Origin: Streptomyces xanthii
Lineage (GTDB): Bacteria > Actinomycetota > Actinomycetes > Streptomycetales > Streptomycetaceae
Assembly (NCBI RefSeq): GCF_014621695.1
Contig: NZ_CP061282.1
Location: 124,001-188,000, forward strand
Direction: 5' to 3'
Length of the DNA stretch: 64,000 nt
Shown here: positions 16,178-24,566 of the stretch, piece after piece
Layout: each line of letters starts with the position of its first letter
Numbering within the stretch: the stretch's first letter is position 1
The notes under the pieces: model-generated
What the model was told of the DNA's origin: nothing
Database searches by the model: none
What the model saw: only the letters and a program-made list of their open reading frames with translations
Program-made: the position numbers and the translations under genes

Positions 16178-17326
16178 TCACTCGAACCGGTCGGGATCGG
16201 TGAAGCCCAGGGGGAAGGCCGGCTCCTTGCCCTGGACGAGGTCGGCCAGGACCTCCCCGACCCCCGTGGCGTGCTTGAACCCGTGGCTGCTGCAGCCGCC
16301 CGCGACCACCAGGCGCGGATTCCCGCGGGGCCGTCCGATGAGGAACTGGCCGTCCGGCGTGCGGGCGTAGATGTTCGCGGTGGCCCGGGACGGCTCCTGG
16401 CCGACGCCCGGCACTGCGTCGGCGAGCCGGCGGCCGAGGACGGACCAGTCGGACGGGGACACGGAGCGGTCCAGGGTCTCCGGGTCCACGACGCGGAAGT
16501 GCCGGCCGCCGTCCTCGAGCCCCAGCTTCAGCTCGGTGCGGCCCGGCAGGGTGCCGTGGCCCCACAGCACGTCCCCGTCCTCGACCTCCCGCATGAACAC
16601 CGGCAGCCGCTCCAGCGTGAAGCGTTCGTCCGGCTCGCGCGGGGTGAACCAGGTGGTGGGCATCCGGACGACCTCCAGCGGCAGTCCGGGCACGAGCTGG
16701 TCCAGCCACGGGCCGGCCGTCACCACGACCTGCCGCACGCGCAGGACGCGTCCGGCCGCTGTGTGCACGGCTGTTCCCGCGCTCTCGGACTCGAGGGCGG
16801 TGACCCGGGTGTCGGTGAGGATCTGTGCCCCGGCCGTGCGGGCCGAGGCGAGCGCGGCGCGGATCGTCGCCTCGGGCAGGGTCAGGCCGCCGGCGGGTTC
16901 CACCACCGCGATGTGGTCCGCCGGAAGGGCCTCGTGCGCGGGGCTGCGGCGGTGCAGGGCGTCGCGGTCGAGCACCTCGATGTCCAGGCTGTGCTCGCGG
17001 GCCGCGCGCAGGGCGCCGCCGACGATCCGTCCGTCCTCGGGGCCGATCAGCATGGCGCCGGTCGGCTCGAGCAGCCGGGTGCCGCTCTCCCGTTCCAGCT
17101 GCTGCCACAGCTCCCGCGAGCGCTGCGCGAGCGGCACCAGGCCGGGGTGCTCCAGGCAGGCCGTGCGGAACATCCTGCTCTCGCCGTACGAGGAGCCGTT
17201 GATGTTCGCCGGGCCGTAGCGGTCGACGCCGATCACGCGCAGGCCGCGTCGGGCCAGCTGCCACAGGGCGCTCGCGCCCCAGGCGCCGAGACCGACGACG
17301 GCTATGTCCGCGTCCGGCGCGGTCAC
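16178..17326 (-). CDS. FAD-dependent amine oxidase, monomeric sarcosine oxidase family
   Basis: This is a 382-residue flavoenzyme of the MSOX/N-methyltryptophan oxidase/NikD group. The dinucleotide fold is VVGLGAWGASALWQLARRG, and the flavin-contact stretch NGSSYGESRMFR follows. The Lys thought to activate oxygen in MSOX is kept in ELKLG. The Cys that tethers FAD in MSOX appears to be replaced by Asn (ANIYARTPD), so FAD may be non-covalent. The GTG at 17326 overlaps the stop of the thioesterase gene by GTGA, which fixes the start. NikD, a family member, converts piperideine-2-carboxylate to picolinate. A similar step is needed for the 3-hydroxypicolinate starter of streptogramin B, so that role is a reasonable but unproven guess. 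Confidence 0.88.
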   Translation of the reverse strand: MTAPDADIAVVGLGAWGASALWQLARRGLRVIGVDRYGPANINGSSYGESRMFRTACLEHPGLVPLAQRSRELWQQLERESGTRLLEPTGAMLIGPEDGRIVGGALRAAREHSLDIEVLDRDALHRRSPAHEALPADHIAVVEPAGGLTLPEATIRAALASARTAGAQILTDTRVTALESESAGTAVHTAAGRVLRVRQVVVTAGPWLDQLVPGLPLEVVRMPTTWFTPREPDERFTLERLPVFMREVEDGDVLWGHGTLPGRTELKLGLEDGGRHFRVVDPETLDRSVSPSDWSVLGRRLADAVPGVGQEPSRATANIYARTPDGQFLIGRPRGNPRLVVAGGCSSHGFKHATGVGEVLADLVQGKEPAFPLGFTDPDRFE

Positions 17327-18060
17327 GAGGGGCTCACCGCCGCCGTCAGGGCCGCCGTCGCGTCCCGGGTGATCTTCTCGATCAGCGGGCGCGGGTCCGT
17401 CTGGAAGTAGAAGTGGCCGCCCTCGTGCATCCGCAGCCCCTGGAACCGCTCGGCGAAGCTCTCCCAGGCCGCCAGGCGTTCGGGTGCGACGACGACGTCC
17501 TGTGTGCCGCCGTAGACCGCGACCGGCATGGTCAGCTTCGGGGTGTCCGGCAGCGGGCGCCAGCTCTCCACGAGCTTCAGGTCGTTGCGGATCGCGGGGG
17601 AGAACATCTCCCACAGGTCGGCGTCGCGCAGCACCTCCACCGGCGTGCCGCCCATCGCGGCGAGGTGCAGGCGCAGCTCCTCGTCGGGCAGTGTGTGGCG
17701 GCGGGTGGCCTCGCCCTGCGGACGCGGCGCGCCGCGCGCCGACAGGCCGAGCCACACGGGCAGTTCGCGGCCTTCCGCGGCCAGGCGCTGGGTCATCTCG
17801 TAGGCGACGAGCGCGCCCATGCTGTGGCCGAAGAACGCGAAGGGGCCGGAGGGCTCCGCCGCCGTCGAGCGCAGGAAGAAGGCGGCCAGTTCCCGGGCGT
17901 CGTCGATCTGGGGGCGGCCGGCCAGACGGCCGCGGCCGGGCACGTCCATGAGACGGACGTCCCAGTGTGCGGGCAGCAGGGCGGGCCATTCGCGGTACAG
18001 CAGGTGGGAGCCGCCCGCGTGGTGGAAGACGTACAGGCGCAGAGGCTGGTCGGAGTGCAT
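17323..18060 (-). CDS. Type II thioesterase
   Basis: This is a 245-residue alpha/beta hydrolase of the TEII (RifR/SrfAD) class, which frees mis-loaded acyl groups from carrier domains. The nucleophile is in FFGHSMGALVAYE, the family start FVFHHAGGS-like segment is YVFHHAGGSHLLY, and the His is in HEGGHFYF. The ATG at 18060 is chosen because the family fold begins at once after it. It lies 11 bases after the monooxygenase gene and overlaps the next gene by GTGA, within the leftward operon. Two further TEII-like proteins are at 20742 and 58828. Confidence 0.93.
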   Translation of the reverse strand: MHSDQPLRLYVFHHAGGSHLLYREWPALLPAHWDVRLMDVPGRGRLAGRPQIDDARELAAFFLRSTAAEPSGPFAFFGHSMGALVAYEMTQRLAAEGRELPVWLGLSARGAPRPQGEATRRHTLPDEELRLHLAAMGGTPVEVLRDADLWEMFSPAIRNDLKLVESWRPLPDTPKLTMPVAVYGGTQDVVVAPERLAAWESFAERFQGLRMHEGGHFYFQTDPRPLIEKITRDATAALTAAVSPS

Positions 18061-18071
18061 GCCGGTCCCCC

Positions 18072-19169
18072 TCACGCGGCCACGGCGGCGGGCACGGGCG
18101 CGCCGTCGTGGGACTCGGTGAACGCGGGGGCGACCTCGGCGGCGAAGAGTTCCATCGCGCGCTCGGCCCGCTCGTAGGGCACGTGCCCGGGGTTGAACTG
18201 CAGGCTCAGGCAGATGTCCGCGCCGTACCAGCCGCGGATCGTCTCGATCTGGGCGCGGACGTCGGCGGGCGTGCCGGCCAGCACCTTGTGGTCGGCGAGT
18301 GCCTTGTCGAAGTCGTAGGCGCGCGCCTTCTCGACGAACTTCTCGTAGCCCGGGTACTGCTCCGAGCGGGCCTCGGCCCACGAGGCCACGGCGCCGGCCA
18401 TCATCTCGACGTAGTTGCGCTCGTTGGTGCGGGCGTCGGCGAGCGCCACCTCGCGGTCCTCGCCGAGGTAGCAGGTGTACTTGATCTGGATGCGGCCCGG
18501 GCCCTCGTGGCCCGCGGCGCTGCGGGCGGCGCGGTAGGCGGTGGTCATCCCGATCAGCTGCTCACGGCTGGTCACCGAGGGCACGACCTGGAGGTGGTGG
18601 CCCCGGGCGCCGGCCAGCGCGCAGGACTCGGCGCTGGTCGCGGACGCCACGAACACCGGCGGGTGCGGGTGCTGGTGGGGGCGGGGGAAGCCGGTGACGG
18701 GGCCGAAGCGGTGCACCTCGCCCTCGAAGCGGACCTCCTCGCCGCTCCACAGGGCGGTGCACGCGTCGACGACCTCGGTGAACCGGGTGCGGCTCTCCTC
18801 CATCGGCACGCCGAACAGCTCGAACTCGTCGGGCAGGAAGCCGCGGCCGAAGCCGACGTCGAGGCGGCCGTGCGAGAGGTTGTCGAGCAGCGCCAGGCGC
18901 GCCGCCGTCTGCACCGGGTGCGCGAACGAGGCGATGACGGCGCCGGTGACCAGACGGATGCGGCTGGTGCGCGCCGCGGCGGCGGTCAGGAACACGACCG
19001 GGTCGGGGCTGTAACCGCCGTACGGGGAGCCGTAGTGCTCCACCGTCTGCACGTGTTCGAAGTCGAGGGCCTCGGCCAGTTCGACCAGCCGAAGGCTTTC
19101 GTCGTAATAGGTGCTCGCACTCTTCTTCGCCGGATCGATGACCGGGAAGAAGTTCACGCCGAATTTCAT
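18072..19169 (-). CDS. Luciferase-like flavin-dependent monooxygenase
   Basis: This 365-residue TIM-barrel LLM-family protein starts at MKFGVNFFPV; the ATG at 19169 is chosen over upstream codons because the barrel's first strand starts there. Conserved stretches are LDFEHVQTVEHYG, DNLSHGRLDVGFGRGF and PVFVASATSAES. Such enzymes use reduced FMN from a separate reductase, and one is encoded at 14524. LLM proteins are common in trans-AT clusters. Substrate is unknown; hydroxylation of a pyridine precursor or of the group A chain are both possible. It is not an obvious match to the NtaA-like SnaA subunit of pristinamycin IIA synthase. Confidence 0.9.
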   Translation of the reverse strand: MKFGVNFFPVIDPAKKSASTYYDESLRLVELAEALDFEHVQTVEHYGSPYGGYSPDPVVFLTAAAARTSRIRLVTGAVIASFAHPVQTAARLALLDNLSHGRLDVGFGRGFLPDEFELFGVPMEESRTRFTEVVDACTALWSGEEVRFEGEVHRFGPVTGFPRPHQHPHPPVFVASATSAESCALAGARGHHLQVVPSVTSREQLIGMTTAYRAARSAAGHEGPGRIQIKYTCYLGEDREVALADARTNERNYVEMMAGAVASWAEARSEQYPGYEKFVEKARAYDFDKALADHKVLAGTPADVRAQIETIRGWYGADICLSLQFNPGHVPYERAERAMELFAAEVAPAFTESHDGAPVPAAVAA

Positions 19170-19190
19170 GGGGGCTCCGTCTGGTGGTCC

Positions 19191-19210
19191 TTTTCCGGTT
19201 TCCCGGAAAA
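19191..19210. promoter_or_regulatory. Perfect 8-base palindrome in leader of monooxygenase gene
   Basis: TTTTCCGG and CCGGAAAA are separated by four bases, 21 bases ahead of the monooxygenase ATG and downstream of the carrier-protein gene. It could be an operator, an attenuating hairpin or a weak terminator after the carrier gene. No U-run follows on the transcribed strand. It is one of the few AT-rich patches in the region. Confidence 0.5.
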
Positions 19211-19280
19211 CCATGGGCAGCTCTTCGGCTATCGGACCTTAGACGGTGCGGCGTGGCCGCGGGGCGTACGCGAGCGTCTC

Positions 19281-19586
19281 TCAAGGAGCTGTGGGTGCGG
19301 CCTCGAGGTGCTGTGCGGGGTCGGACCGGGAAATCAGATCCCACCAGTGACCGAGGGTGGGCCGGGCCATCAGCTCGGGAAAGCCCACCTCGATGCCGCG
19401 CCGGTGCCATGCGGAGATCAGCCGCATCGTGTTGATCGAGTCCAGCCCGTGGTCGACCAGATCGCCTTGGTCGTCGGGGAGTTCGGAGGGGTCGAGCTGC
19501 ATGGCGCCGGCCACCATCTGACGCAGCAGCTGCCGGGTCAGCGGGTCGGCCGCGGCCGGCACGTCGTGCTTTCCACCGTTTTCCAT
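19281..19586 (-). CDS. Free-standing carrier protein, aryl-carrier-like
   Basis: This is a 101-residue discrete carrier protein. The phosphopantetheine Ser lies in DHGLDSINTMRLISAW. The following GIEVGFPELMARPTLGHWWDLI is typical of aryl carrier domains in siderophore and aryl-capped peptide systems rather than of polyketide ACPs. It is first in the leftward operon. The streptogramin B synthetase at 32979 opens with a C domain and has no loading module, so an aryl carrier for 3-hydroxypicolinate is needed in trans; this protein is a candidate. Loading of another acid by the ligase at 24753 is the alternative. No strong ribosome site is seen before the ATG. Confidence 0.88.
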   Translation of the reverse strand: MENGGKHDVPAAADPLTRQLLRQMVAGAMQLDPSELPDDQGDLVDHGLDSINTMRLISAWHRRGIEVGFPELMARPTLGHWWDLISRSDPAQHLEAAPTAP

Positions 19587-19649
19587 GGGGCCGAAGCTAA
19601 TGGCGCCGGGAATCTTCCGGAAGGCACTTCGAGACCCTCTCCCGAAAGG

Positions 19650-19678
19650 GTCAGGTCCGCGTCAGTGCCGTGTCAGGA
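19650..19678 (+). promoter_or_regulatory. SARP operator: three GTCAG heptamers at 11-base period
   Basis: GTCAGGT (19650), GTCAGTG (19661) and GTCAGGA (19672) repeat exactly every 11 bases in the divergent region between the carrier-protein gene and the SARP-2 gene. Direct heptamers at one helical turn are the known SARP binding signature. Two more AT-richer 7-mers in phase (TTCGAGA at 19628, CTCCCGA at 19639) may extend it. The same heptamer occurs at 32896 and 61245. Orientation matches rightward transcription to SARP-2, but no clear -10 at the usual 8-base distance was found. Confidence 0.75.
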
Positions 19679-19837
19679 AGCGACACGTGGAGAACTGCTC
19701 GAAGACTACTGGAAGATGACGGGCCGAAAGTTCGCGAGGGGCTACGGTTCGACTCGCTCCACGCTTGTCAGGAAAGGACAGGAATCCGTTCTGCGGCGCA
19801 ATATCGACGCTCATCGGATACCGGTACGGAGGAGACC

Positions 19838-20659
19838 ATGAAGATTCAGGTTCTGGGTCCGCTGAGTGCCGCCGTCAACGGGATGTCGATCGTTCCGACG
19901 GCGGCCAAGCCACGGCAGATCCTCGCACTGCTCGCGCTCTACCCGGGGCGGGTCGTACCCGTCCCCACGCTCATGGAGGAGGTCTGGGGCACCGAGCTGC
20001 CGCAGAGCGCGCTCACCACCCTGCAGACGTACATACTCCAGCTCCGTCGCCGCCTGGGCACCGCCATGGGGCCGGGGGTGCCGGGCGCCGCCAAGGACGT
20101 ACTGGCCACGCGGCACGGCGGCTACCTGCTCCAGGTCCCGTCCGACGCCGTCGACGTGCACGAGTACGAGCGTCTGGTGGGCGAGGCCCAGCAGGCCTCC
20201 GACGAGGGCGAGGACGAGAAGGCCGCCGCCACCTACCGGCAGGCCCTCGGCCTGTGGGAGGGCCCCGCGCTCGTCGACGTGCGGGTCGGGCCCATCCTGA
20301 CGATCGAGGTGATGCGCCTGGAGGAGAGCCGGCTCGTCACCCGCGAGCGGCGCATCGACGCCGACCTGCGCCTGGGCCGGCACGTCGAGGTCATCGCCGA
20401 GCTCACCGACCTGATCGCCCGTCACCCGCAGCACGAGGGCCTGCACTCGCAGGCGATGGTCGCCCTGTACCGCTCGGGCCGGCAGGCCAGTGCGCTCGAC
20501 GTCTACCAGCGGCTGCGGCGCCGCCTCATCGAGGAGCTCGGTGTCGAACCCGCCCCCCAGCTCCAGCGGCTGCACCAGGCGATGCTCGCCGTGGACCCGC
20601 AGCTCGACGTCATGAGCGGCCCGCGCCGTTCCTCGACCTTCGACCTGTACGCCGCCTGA
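19838..20659 (+). CDS. SARP-family pathway activator (SARP-2)
   Basis: This is a 273-residue SARP of classic short (ActII-ORF4-like) length, without the C-terminal extension of SARP-1. It has a winged helix (VPTAAKPRQILALLALYPG; LMEEVWGTELPQSALTTLQTYI) and an activator domain (LGLWEGPALVDV; AMVALYRSGRQASALDVYQ; IEELGVEPAPQL). The ATG at 19838 follows GGAGGAGA and begins at the conserved MKIQVLGPL; upstream codons in the same frame are rejected. Its promoter region holds its own GTCAG heptamer array, so auto- or cross-regulation by a SARP is likely. Confidence 0.95.
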   Translation: MKIQVLGPLSAAVNGMSIVPTAAKPRQILALLALYPGRVVPVPTLMEEVWGTELPQSALTTLQTYILQLRRRLGTAMGPGVPGAAKDVLATRHGGYLLQVPSDAVDVHEYERLVGEAQQASDEGEDEKAAATYRQALGLWEGPALVDVRVGPILTIEVMRLEESRLVTRERRIDADLRLGRHVEVIAELTDLIARHPQHEGLHSQAMVALYRSGRQASALDVYQRLRRRLIEELGVEPAPQLQRLHQAMLAVDPQLDVMSGPRRSSTFDLYAA

Positions 20660-20741
20660 CGGGCCGTCCGATGACGCCGGCGGCGGGACCCGACGAGGAG
20701 TTCGAGCCGTTCTCCAGGGAACGCGCGGAGGCTGGAGTGCC

Positions 20742-21500
20742 ATGGACGTAAGGCTGTACTGCTTCGCGCACGCCGGCGCCGGGGTGTCGGGTTTCGGCCG
20801 CTGGCCGCGGCGCTGCGGCCCCGGGGTCGAGGTCGTCCCGGTGCTGCTGCCCGGGCGCGACTCGCGCCGCCACGAGACGCGGCCGACCGGGCGGCGGGCG
20901 CTGCTCGACGCCCTGTTCGACGACATCGCCGCTGCGGCCTCGGACGGCCCGTACGTGTTCTACGGGCACAGCCTCGGCGGCATGGTCGCCCACACCCTGA
21001 CCCGGGCCCTGCTCGACGCGGGGCTGCCCGGGCCGCGGCTGCTCGCGGTCGGAGCCTGCCCCGCCCCGCACACCGTGCGGCCCCCGGCCGCGTCCGACGA
21101 CGACATCAGCGACGAGCAGCTCCTGCGCTTCGTGGGCGACGTCGGCTCCGCGCCCGGCGGGACCCTCGCCGAGCCCGACAGCGTCTGGCACCGCGCCGTC
21201 CTGCCCGTGCTGCGCGACGACCTCAGGCTGGCCCGCTCCCTGCGCGCCGCCGCCCTCGACGCCCCAGGGCGCCTCCCCGTGCCCGTGCTCGCCGTCGGCG
21301 GCAGCCACGACCCGGTCGTGACACCGCAGGCGCTCGACGCCTGGCGGCAGTGGACCGACGGCACCTTCGTGCGCCGCACCGTGCCGGGCGACCACTTCTT
21401 CGTACGCGGCCCCGAACTGCCCCGGCTCGTCGGACGCGCTTGCCGGGTGGTCGCCCGGATCGACGCGGCCGCCGCCCCGACGCCCCTGGGCGCGCCGTGA
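20742..21500 (+). CDS. Type II thioesterase (second)
   Basis: This 252-residue TEII-like hydrolase starts with YCFAHAGAGVSGF. It has the nucleophile in FYGHSLGGMVAH and the catalytic His in VPGDHFFV. The ATG follows GGAGG. It opens a rightward block, and its TGA overlaps the GTG of the FAD monooxygenase at 21497. Its likely role is editing of carrier proteins in the neighbouring pathway. Confidence 0.92.
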   Translation: MDVRLYCFAHAGAGVSGFGRWPRRCGPGVEVVPVLLPGRDSRRHETRPTGRRALLDALFDDIAAAASDGPYVFYGHSLGGMVAHTLTRALLDAGLPGPRLLAVGACPAPHTVRPPAASDDDISDEQLLRFVGDVGSAPGGTLAEPDSVWHRAVLPVLRDDLRLARSLRAAALDAPGRLPVPVLAVGGSHDPVVTPQALDAWRQWTDGTFVRRTVPGDHFFVRGPELPRLVGRACRVVARIDAAAAPTPLGAP

Positions 21501-22822
21501 CCCGGGCGCAGAACACCGACGTCTGCGTCGTCGGCGCGGGCCCGGCCGGCCTCGCCCTGAGCCTGATGCTGCTGCGCTCCGGCGTCGCCGTCACCCTGCT
21601 CGAGAAGTCCCGGTCCTTCGCCCGCGACTTCCACGGCGAGATCCTGCAACCCGGCGGCCAGCGGATCCTCGACGAACTCGGCGTGCTCGACGCGGCACGC
21701 TCCCGAGGGGACCGCGCCCTGCGCGGATTCCAGGTCCTCGAACGCGACCGGCTGCTCCTCGACATCGACTACACCCGCCTGGACGCCCCCTACGGCCGGC
21801 TCCTCGCCCTGCCCCAGCGGCACCTGCTGGAGACCCTGCTCGCGGCCTGCCGCACCCAGCCCGGCTTCACCTACCGGGACGGACACCGGCTCTCGACGCT
21901 GACCGAGGAGGACGGCCGCCGCACGGGAGCCGTCGCCAAAGGCCCCGACGGGCGTCCGCTCACCGTGCGCGCCCGCGTCGTCGTGGGCGCCGACGGACGC
22001 TTCTCGCGCACCCGCGCCCTCGCCGGCATCGACGCCGGACGCACCGAGACCTTCGACCAGGACCTCGTGTGGTGTTCCGTGCCCGCGCCCGGCCGCACCA
22101 CCCGGCACGTCCGCGTCCACCGCGCCGAGGGCACCGCCGTCCTCGTCCACGACACCCACCCCGACCGCATCCGCATCGGCTGGACCCTGCCGCACCGGTC
22201 CTGGCCCGCCGTCGCCGAACGGGGCATCGGCGCGGTGAAGGACCGACTGGCCGCCGCCGTACCGGAGTTCGCCGATCTCGTCACCGAGCACCTCACCGGC
22301 CTGTCGGACCTCAAGCTGCTCGACGTGTTCGCCGCCCGTGCCCCGCGGTGGTCCCGCGACGGACTCGTCCTCCTCGGGGACAGCGCCCACACCCACGGAC
22401 CGCTCGGCGCCCAGGGCGTCAACCTCGCCCTCCAGGACGCCGCCGCCCTGCACCCCGTCCTCGTCGAGGCCCTGCGCGCGGGCGACACGAGCCACGCCCG
22501 CCTGGCCCGCTTCCAGGAGCTGCGCGCGCCCGCCGCCGACGCGGTGACCCGCGCCCAGCGCCTCCAGGCCAAGGCGTTCTTCGGGACCGCGGGACGCGCC
22601 GCCACGCTGGCCAGGGCGGCCGCCGCCCACCTCGTCACCCGGACCCCGATCGGCGCCCGCATCACCGCCAAGGTGGCCTACGGGGCCGCCCCCGTCCACG
22701 TTCGGACGGACCTGTTCACGCACCCCGAGCCCGTCCCGACCGGCACGGGCGCCGCGGACCCCGCACGCCACGCGTCCCGTGCCGTCCACGCGAGAAAGGT
22801 GCACGATGACCACCGCTCCTAG
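21497..22822 (+). CDS. FAD-dependent aromatic-type monooxygenase (PHBH family)
   Basis: This 441-residue class A flavin monooxygenase has the dinucleotide fold VVGAGPAGLALSLMLLRSG, the DG motif VVGADGRFSR and the second flavin motif LLGDSAHTHGPLGAQGVN. The GTG start is set by the GTGA overlap with the thioesterase. The reading frame ends 17 bases inside the next gene. Homologues hydroxylate or epoxidise polyketide or lipid substrates; no substrate can be read here. The C-terminal 30 residues look disordered. Confidence 0.9.
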   Translation: MTRAQNTDVCVVGAGPAGLALSLMLLRSGVAVTLLEKSRSFARDFHGEILQPGGQRILDELGVLDAARSRGDRALRGFQVLERDRLLLDIDYTRLDAPYGRLLALPQRHLLETLLAACRTQPGFTYRDGHRLSTLTEEDGRRTGAVAKGPDGRPLTVRARVVVGADGRFSRTRALAGIDAGRTETFDQDLVWCSVPAPGRTTRHVRVHRAEGTAVLVHDTHPDRIRIGWTLPHRSWPAVAERGIGAVKDRLAAAVPEFADLVTEHLTGLSDLKLLDVFAARAPRWSRDGLVLLGDSAHTHGPLGAQGVNLALQDAAALHPVLVEALRAGDTSHARLARFQELRAPAADAVTRAQRLQAKAFFGTAGRAATLARAAAAHLVTRTPIGARITAKVAYGAAPVHVRTDLFTHPEPVPTGTGAADPARHASRAVHARKVHDDHRS

Positions 22823-24251
22823 CGTCCCGCGCCCCGTCACCCGCCCCACCGCACCGGCACCGTCGTCGTTCCCCGCCCTCGTCACCACCACACAGGTCGT
22901 CCGGGCCGTCGCCGACGCCGCGCGGCGGCGCCAGCGCGTCGAGGTGCGGTACGGCGGCCACGACGCCGGGCGTCCGGTGGCGGACGGCGGCGGGGCGGCC
23001 GTCGTCGACCTGGGGCGGATGAACGCCGTCGCCCACGACCCGCACCGGCGGGCCTTCATGGTCGAGGCCGGGGCGCGGCTCACGGACGTGCGGCGCACCC
23101 TGTACGAGGGCTGGGGCGTCACGCTCCCCGCAGCGGGCCCGGGCCACGGCGGCGTCGTCGGACAGGTCACGGCCGGCGGCCCCGGCGCCCTCACCCGCTC
23201 CTTCGGCTTCGCGGCCGACCACCTCCTCGCGATCGAGGTCGTGGTCGTCGACGTGTTCGGCACCGCCCGCGCCGTCGTCGCGAGCCGCGAACGCAACGAC
23301 CCGCACCGCGACCTGTGGTGGGCCCACACCGGCGGCGGCGCAAGTTTCGGTGTCGTCACCCGATGCTGGTTCCGCTCTCCGGACGCCGGCGGATCCGACC
23401 CCACGACCCTGCTGCCCCGCCCGCCGGGCACCCTCCTCGCCCACACCCTGGCGCTCCCGCGCGCGACCACCGACCGCGCCAGCTTCCGCCGTCTCGTCCG
23501 CAACCACGGGGACTGGCACGAGCAGCACGCCGACGCCGACTCCCCTTACGCGGCGCTGCACAGCAGCCTCGTCCTGCCCGGAGGGGACACGGACGCGGCC
23601 GCGGTCGTCCGCACCCGCTTCGACGCCACCCTGCCCGACGCGCGCGGCCTGCTGCGCCGCTACGCCGACGAGCTCACCGACGGCCTCGACCCCGGCACGC
23701 TCACCGAAGAACTGATCGTCGTCCCCTGGCAGTCGGCGCCGGACACGGACCGGGACGGCGGCGCGCACGGCGGACCCACCAAGTCGGCCTGGCTGCGGCG
23801 CGGACTCGACGACGCGCAGATCGACGCCCTGCACCGGCACCTCACGGCCCCCGGCGCCCACGGCGCGCCGACCGTGACGCTGGGCTCCGGCGGCGGCCGC
23901 GCCAACACACGGCCCACGTTCGCCACCGCCGGCGCGCACCGCGACGCCGTCCTGGCGGCGGAGTTCACCGTCGACGGCCGGCCCTCGGACGACGCCGTCG
24001 ACCGGCTGCGCCGCCTGTACCGGGACGTGTTCGCCGCGACCGGTGGTGTGCCCGTGCCCGGAGCGGGCGGCAACGACGGCTGCCTCGCCGGACACCCGGA
24101 CCCCGACCTCACCGACCCCCGGTGGAACACCTCGGGCGTGCCCTGGCACCGCCTCTACTACAAGGACAACTACCGCCGTCTGCAACGCGCGAAGGCCCGC
24201 TGGGACCCGCGCGGCCTGTTCGGGCAGGGCCTCGGCATCCGCCCCGCCTAA
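22806..24251 (+). CDS. BBE-type FAD-linked oxidoreductase
   Basis: This 481-residue protein is of the berberine-bridge/PCMH flavin oxidase family. The FAD-linking His is in VRYGGHDAG near residue 51. The second tether, a Cys in other bicovalent members, seems absent: the matching segment reads PGHGGVVGQVTAGG. The C-terminal BBE motif is clear (YYKDNYRRLQRAKARWDP). Members carry out oxidative cyclisations and dehydrogenations in secondary metabolism. The ATG at 22806 has AAAGG ahead and overlaps the previous gene by 17 bases. It converges on the small gene at 24276 with only 24 bases between. Confidence 0.9.
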   Translation: MTTAPSVPRPVTRPTAPAPSSFPALVTTTQVVRAVADAARRRQRVEVRYGGHDAGRPVADGGGAAVVDLGRMNAVAHDPHRRAFMVEAGARLTDVRRTLYEGWGVTLPAAGPGHGGVVGQVTAGGPGALTRSFGFAADHLLAIEVVVVDVFGTARAVVASRERNDPHRDLWWAHTGGGASFGVVTRCWFRSPDAGGSDPTTLLPRPPGTLLAHTLALPRATTDRASFRRLVRNHGDWHEQHADADSPYAALHSSLVLPGGDTDAAAVVRTRFDATLPDARGLLRRYADELTDGLDPGTLTEELIVVPWQSAPDTDRDGGAHGGPTKSAWLRRGLDDAQIDALHRHLTAPGAHGAPTVTLGSGGGRANTRPTFATAGAHRDAVLAAEFTVDGRPSDDAVDRLRRLYRDVFAATGGVPVPGAGGNDGCLAGHPDPDLTDPRWNTSGVPWHRLYYKDNYRRLQRAKARWDPRGLFGQGLGIRPA

Positions 24252-24275
24252 ACGGCCGCGGGCCGGAGCTCACCG

Positions 24276-24515
24276 TCAGATCCGGCCGAGCTCCCGCATC
24301 AGCCTGAGCTCCAGGACACTCAGCGGCACCTCGGGGCACAGCTGTTCCGGGTGCCCCGCCGGCGGCCCCTGGAGGGCGGGGCCGGGCGGATCGGTCCGGC
24401 CCGTCTCGACGGCCAACTGGCCCATCTCGCCCGCCAGATGGACCGTGCCCATGGCGACGAGCCCCTTCCAGGTCTGCCGCAGCAGACGGTAGTGCCAACG
24501 CCGGTACGCGCTCAC
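24276..24515 (-). CDS. Small protein, DUF6059-like
   Basis: A 79-residue frame starts with GTG behind GAGGGAG. It opens with a basic, aromatic segment (AYRRWHYRLLRQTWKGL), and the C-terminal part GHPEQLCPEVPLSVLELRLMREL resembles a family of short actinobacterial proteins found beside antibiotic genes (DUF6059, by memory). No catalytic motif is visible and the function is unknown. It is divergent from the AMP-ligase gene and shares the repeat array at 24567. The longer frame upstream in the same phase lacks a credible start. Confidence 0.6.
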   Translation of the reverse strand: MSAYRRWHYRLLRQTWKGLVAMGTVHLAGEMGQLAVETGRTDPPGPALQGPPAGHPEQLCPEVPLSVLELRLMRELGRI

Positions 24516-24566
24516 GCCGACTCCCTCGCTCCGTGGACAGGTCGTCCGTGACGCTCTCAGGGATCG

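Noticed and set aside
18072..19169. Luciferase-like monooxygenase as SnaA of pristinamycin IIA synthase
   Set aside because: The sequence start and conserved stretches do not look like the NtaA-type SnaA subunit, and no SnaB-like partner is adjacent.
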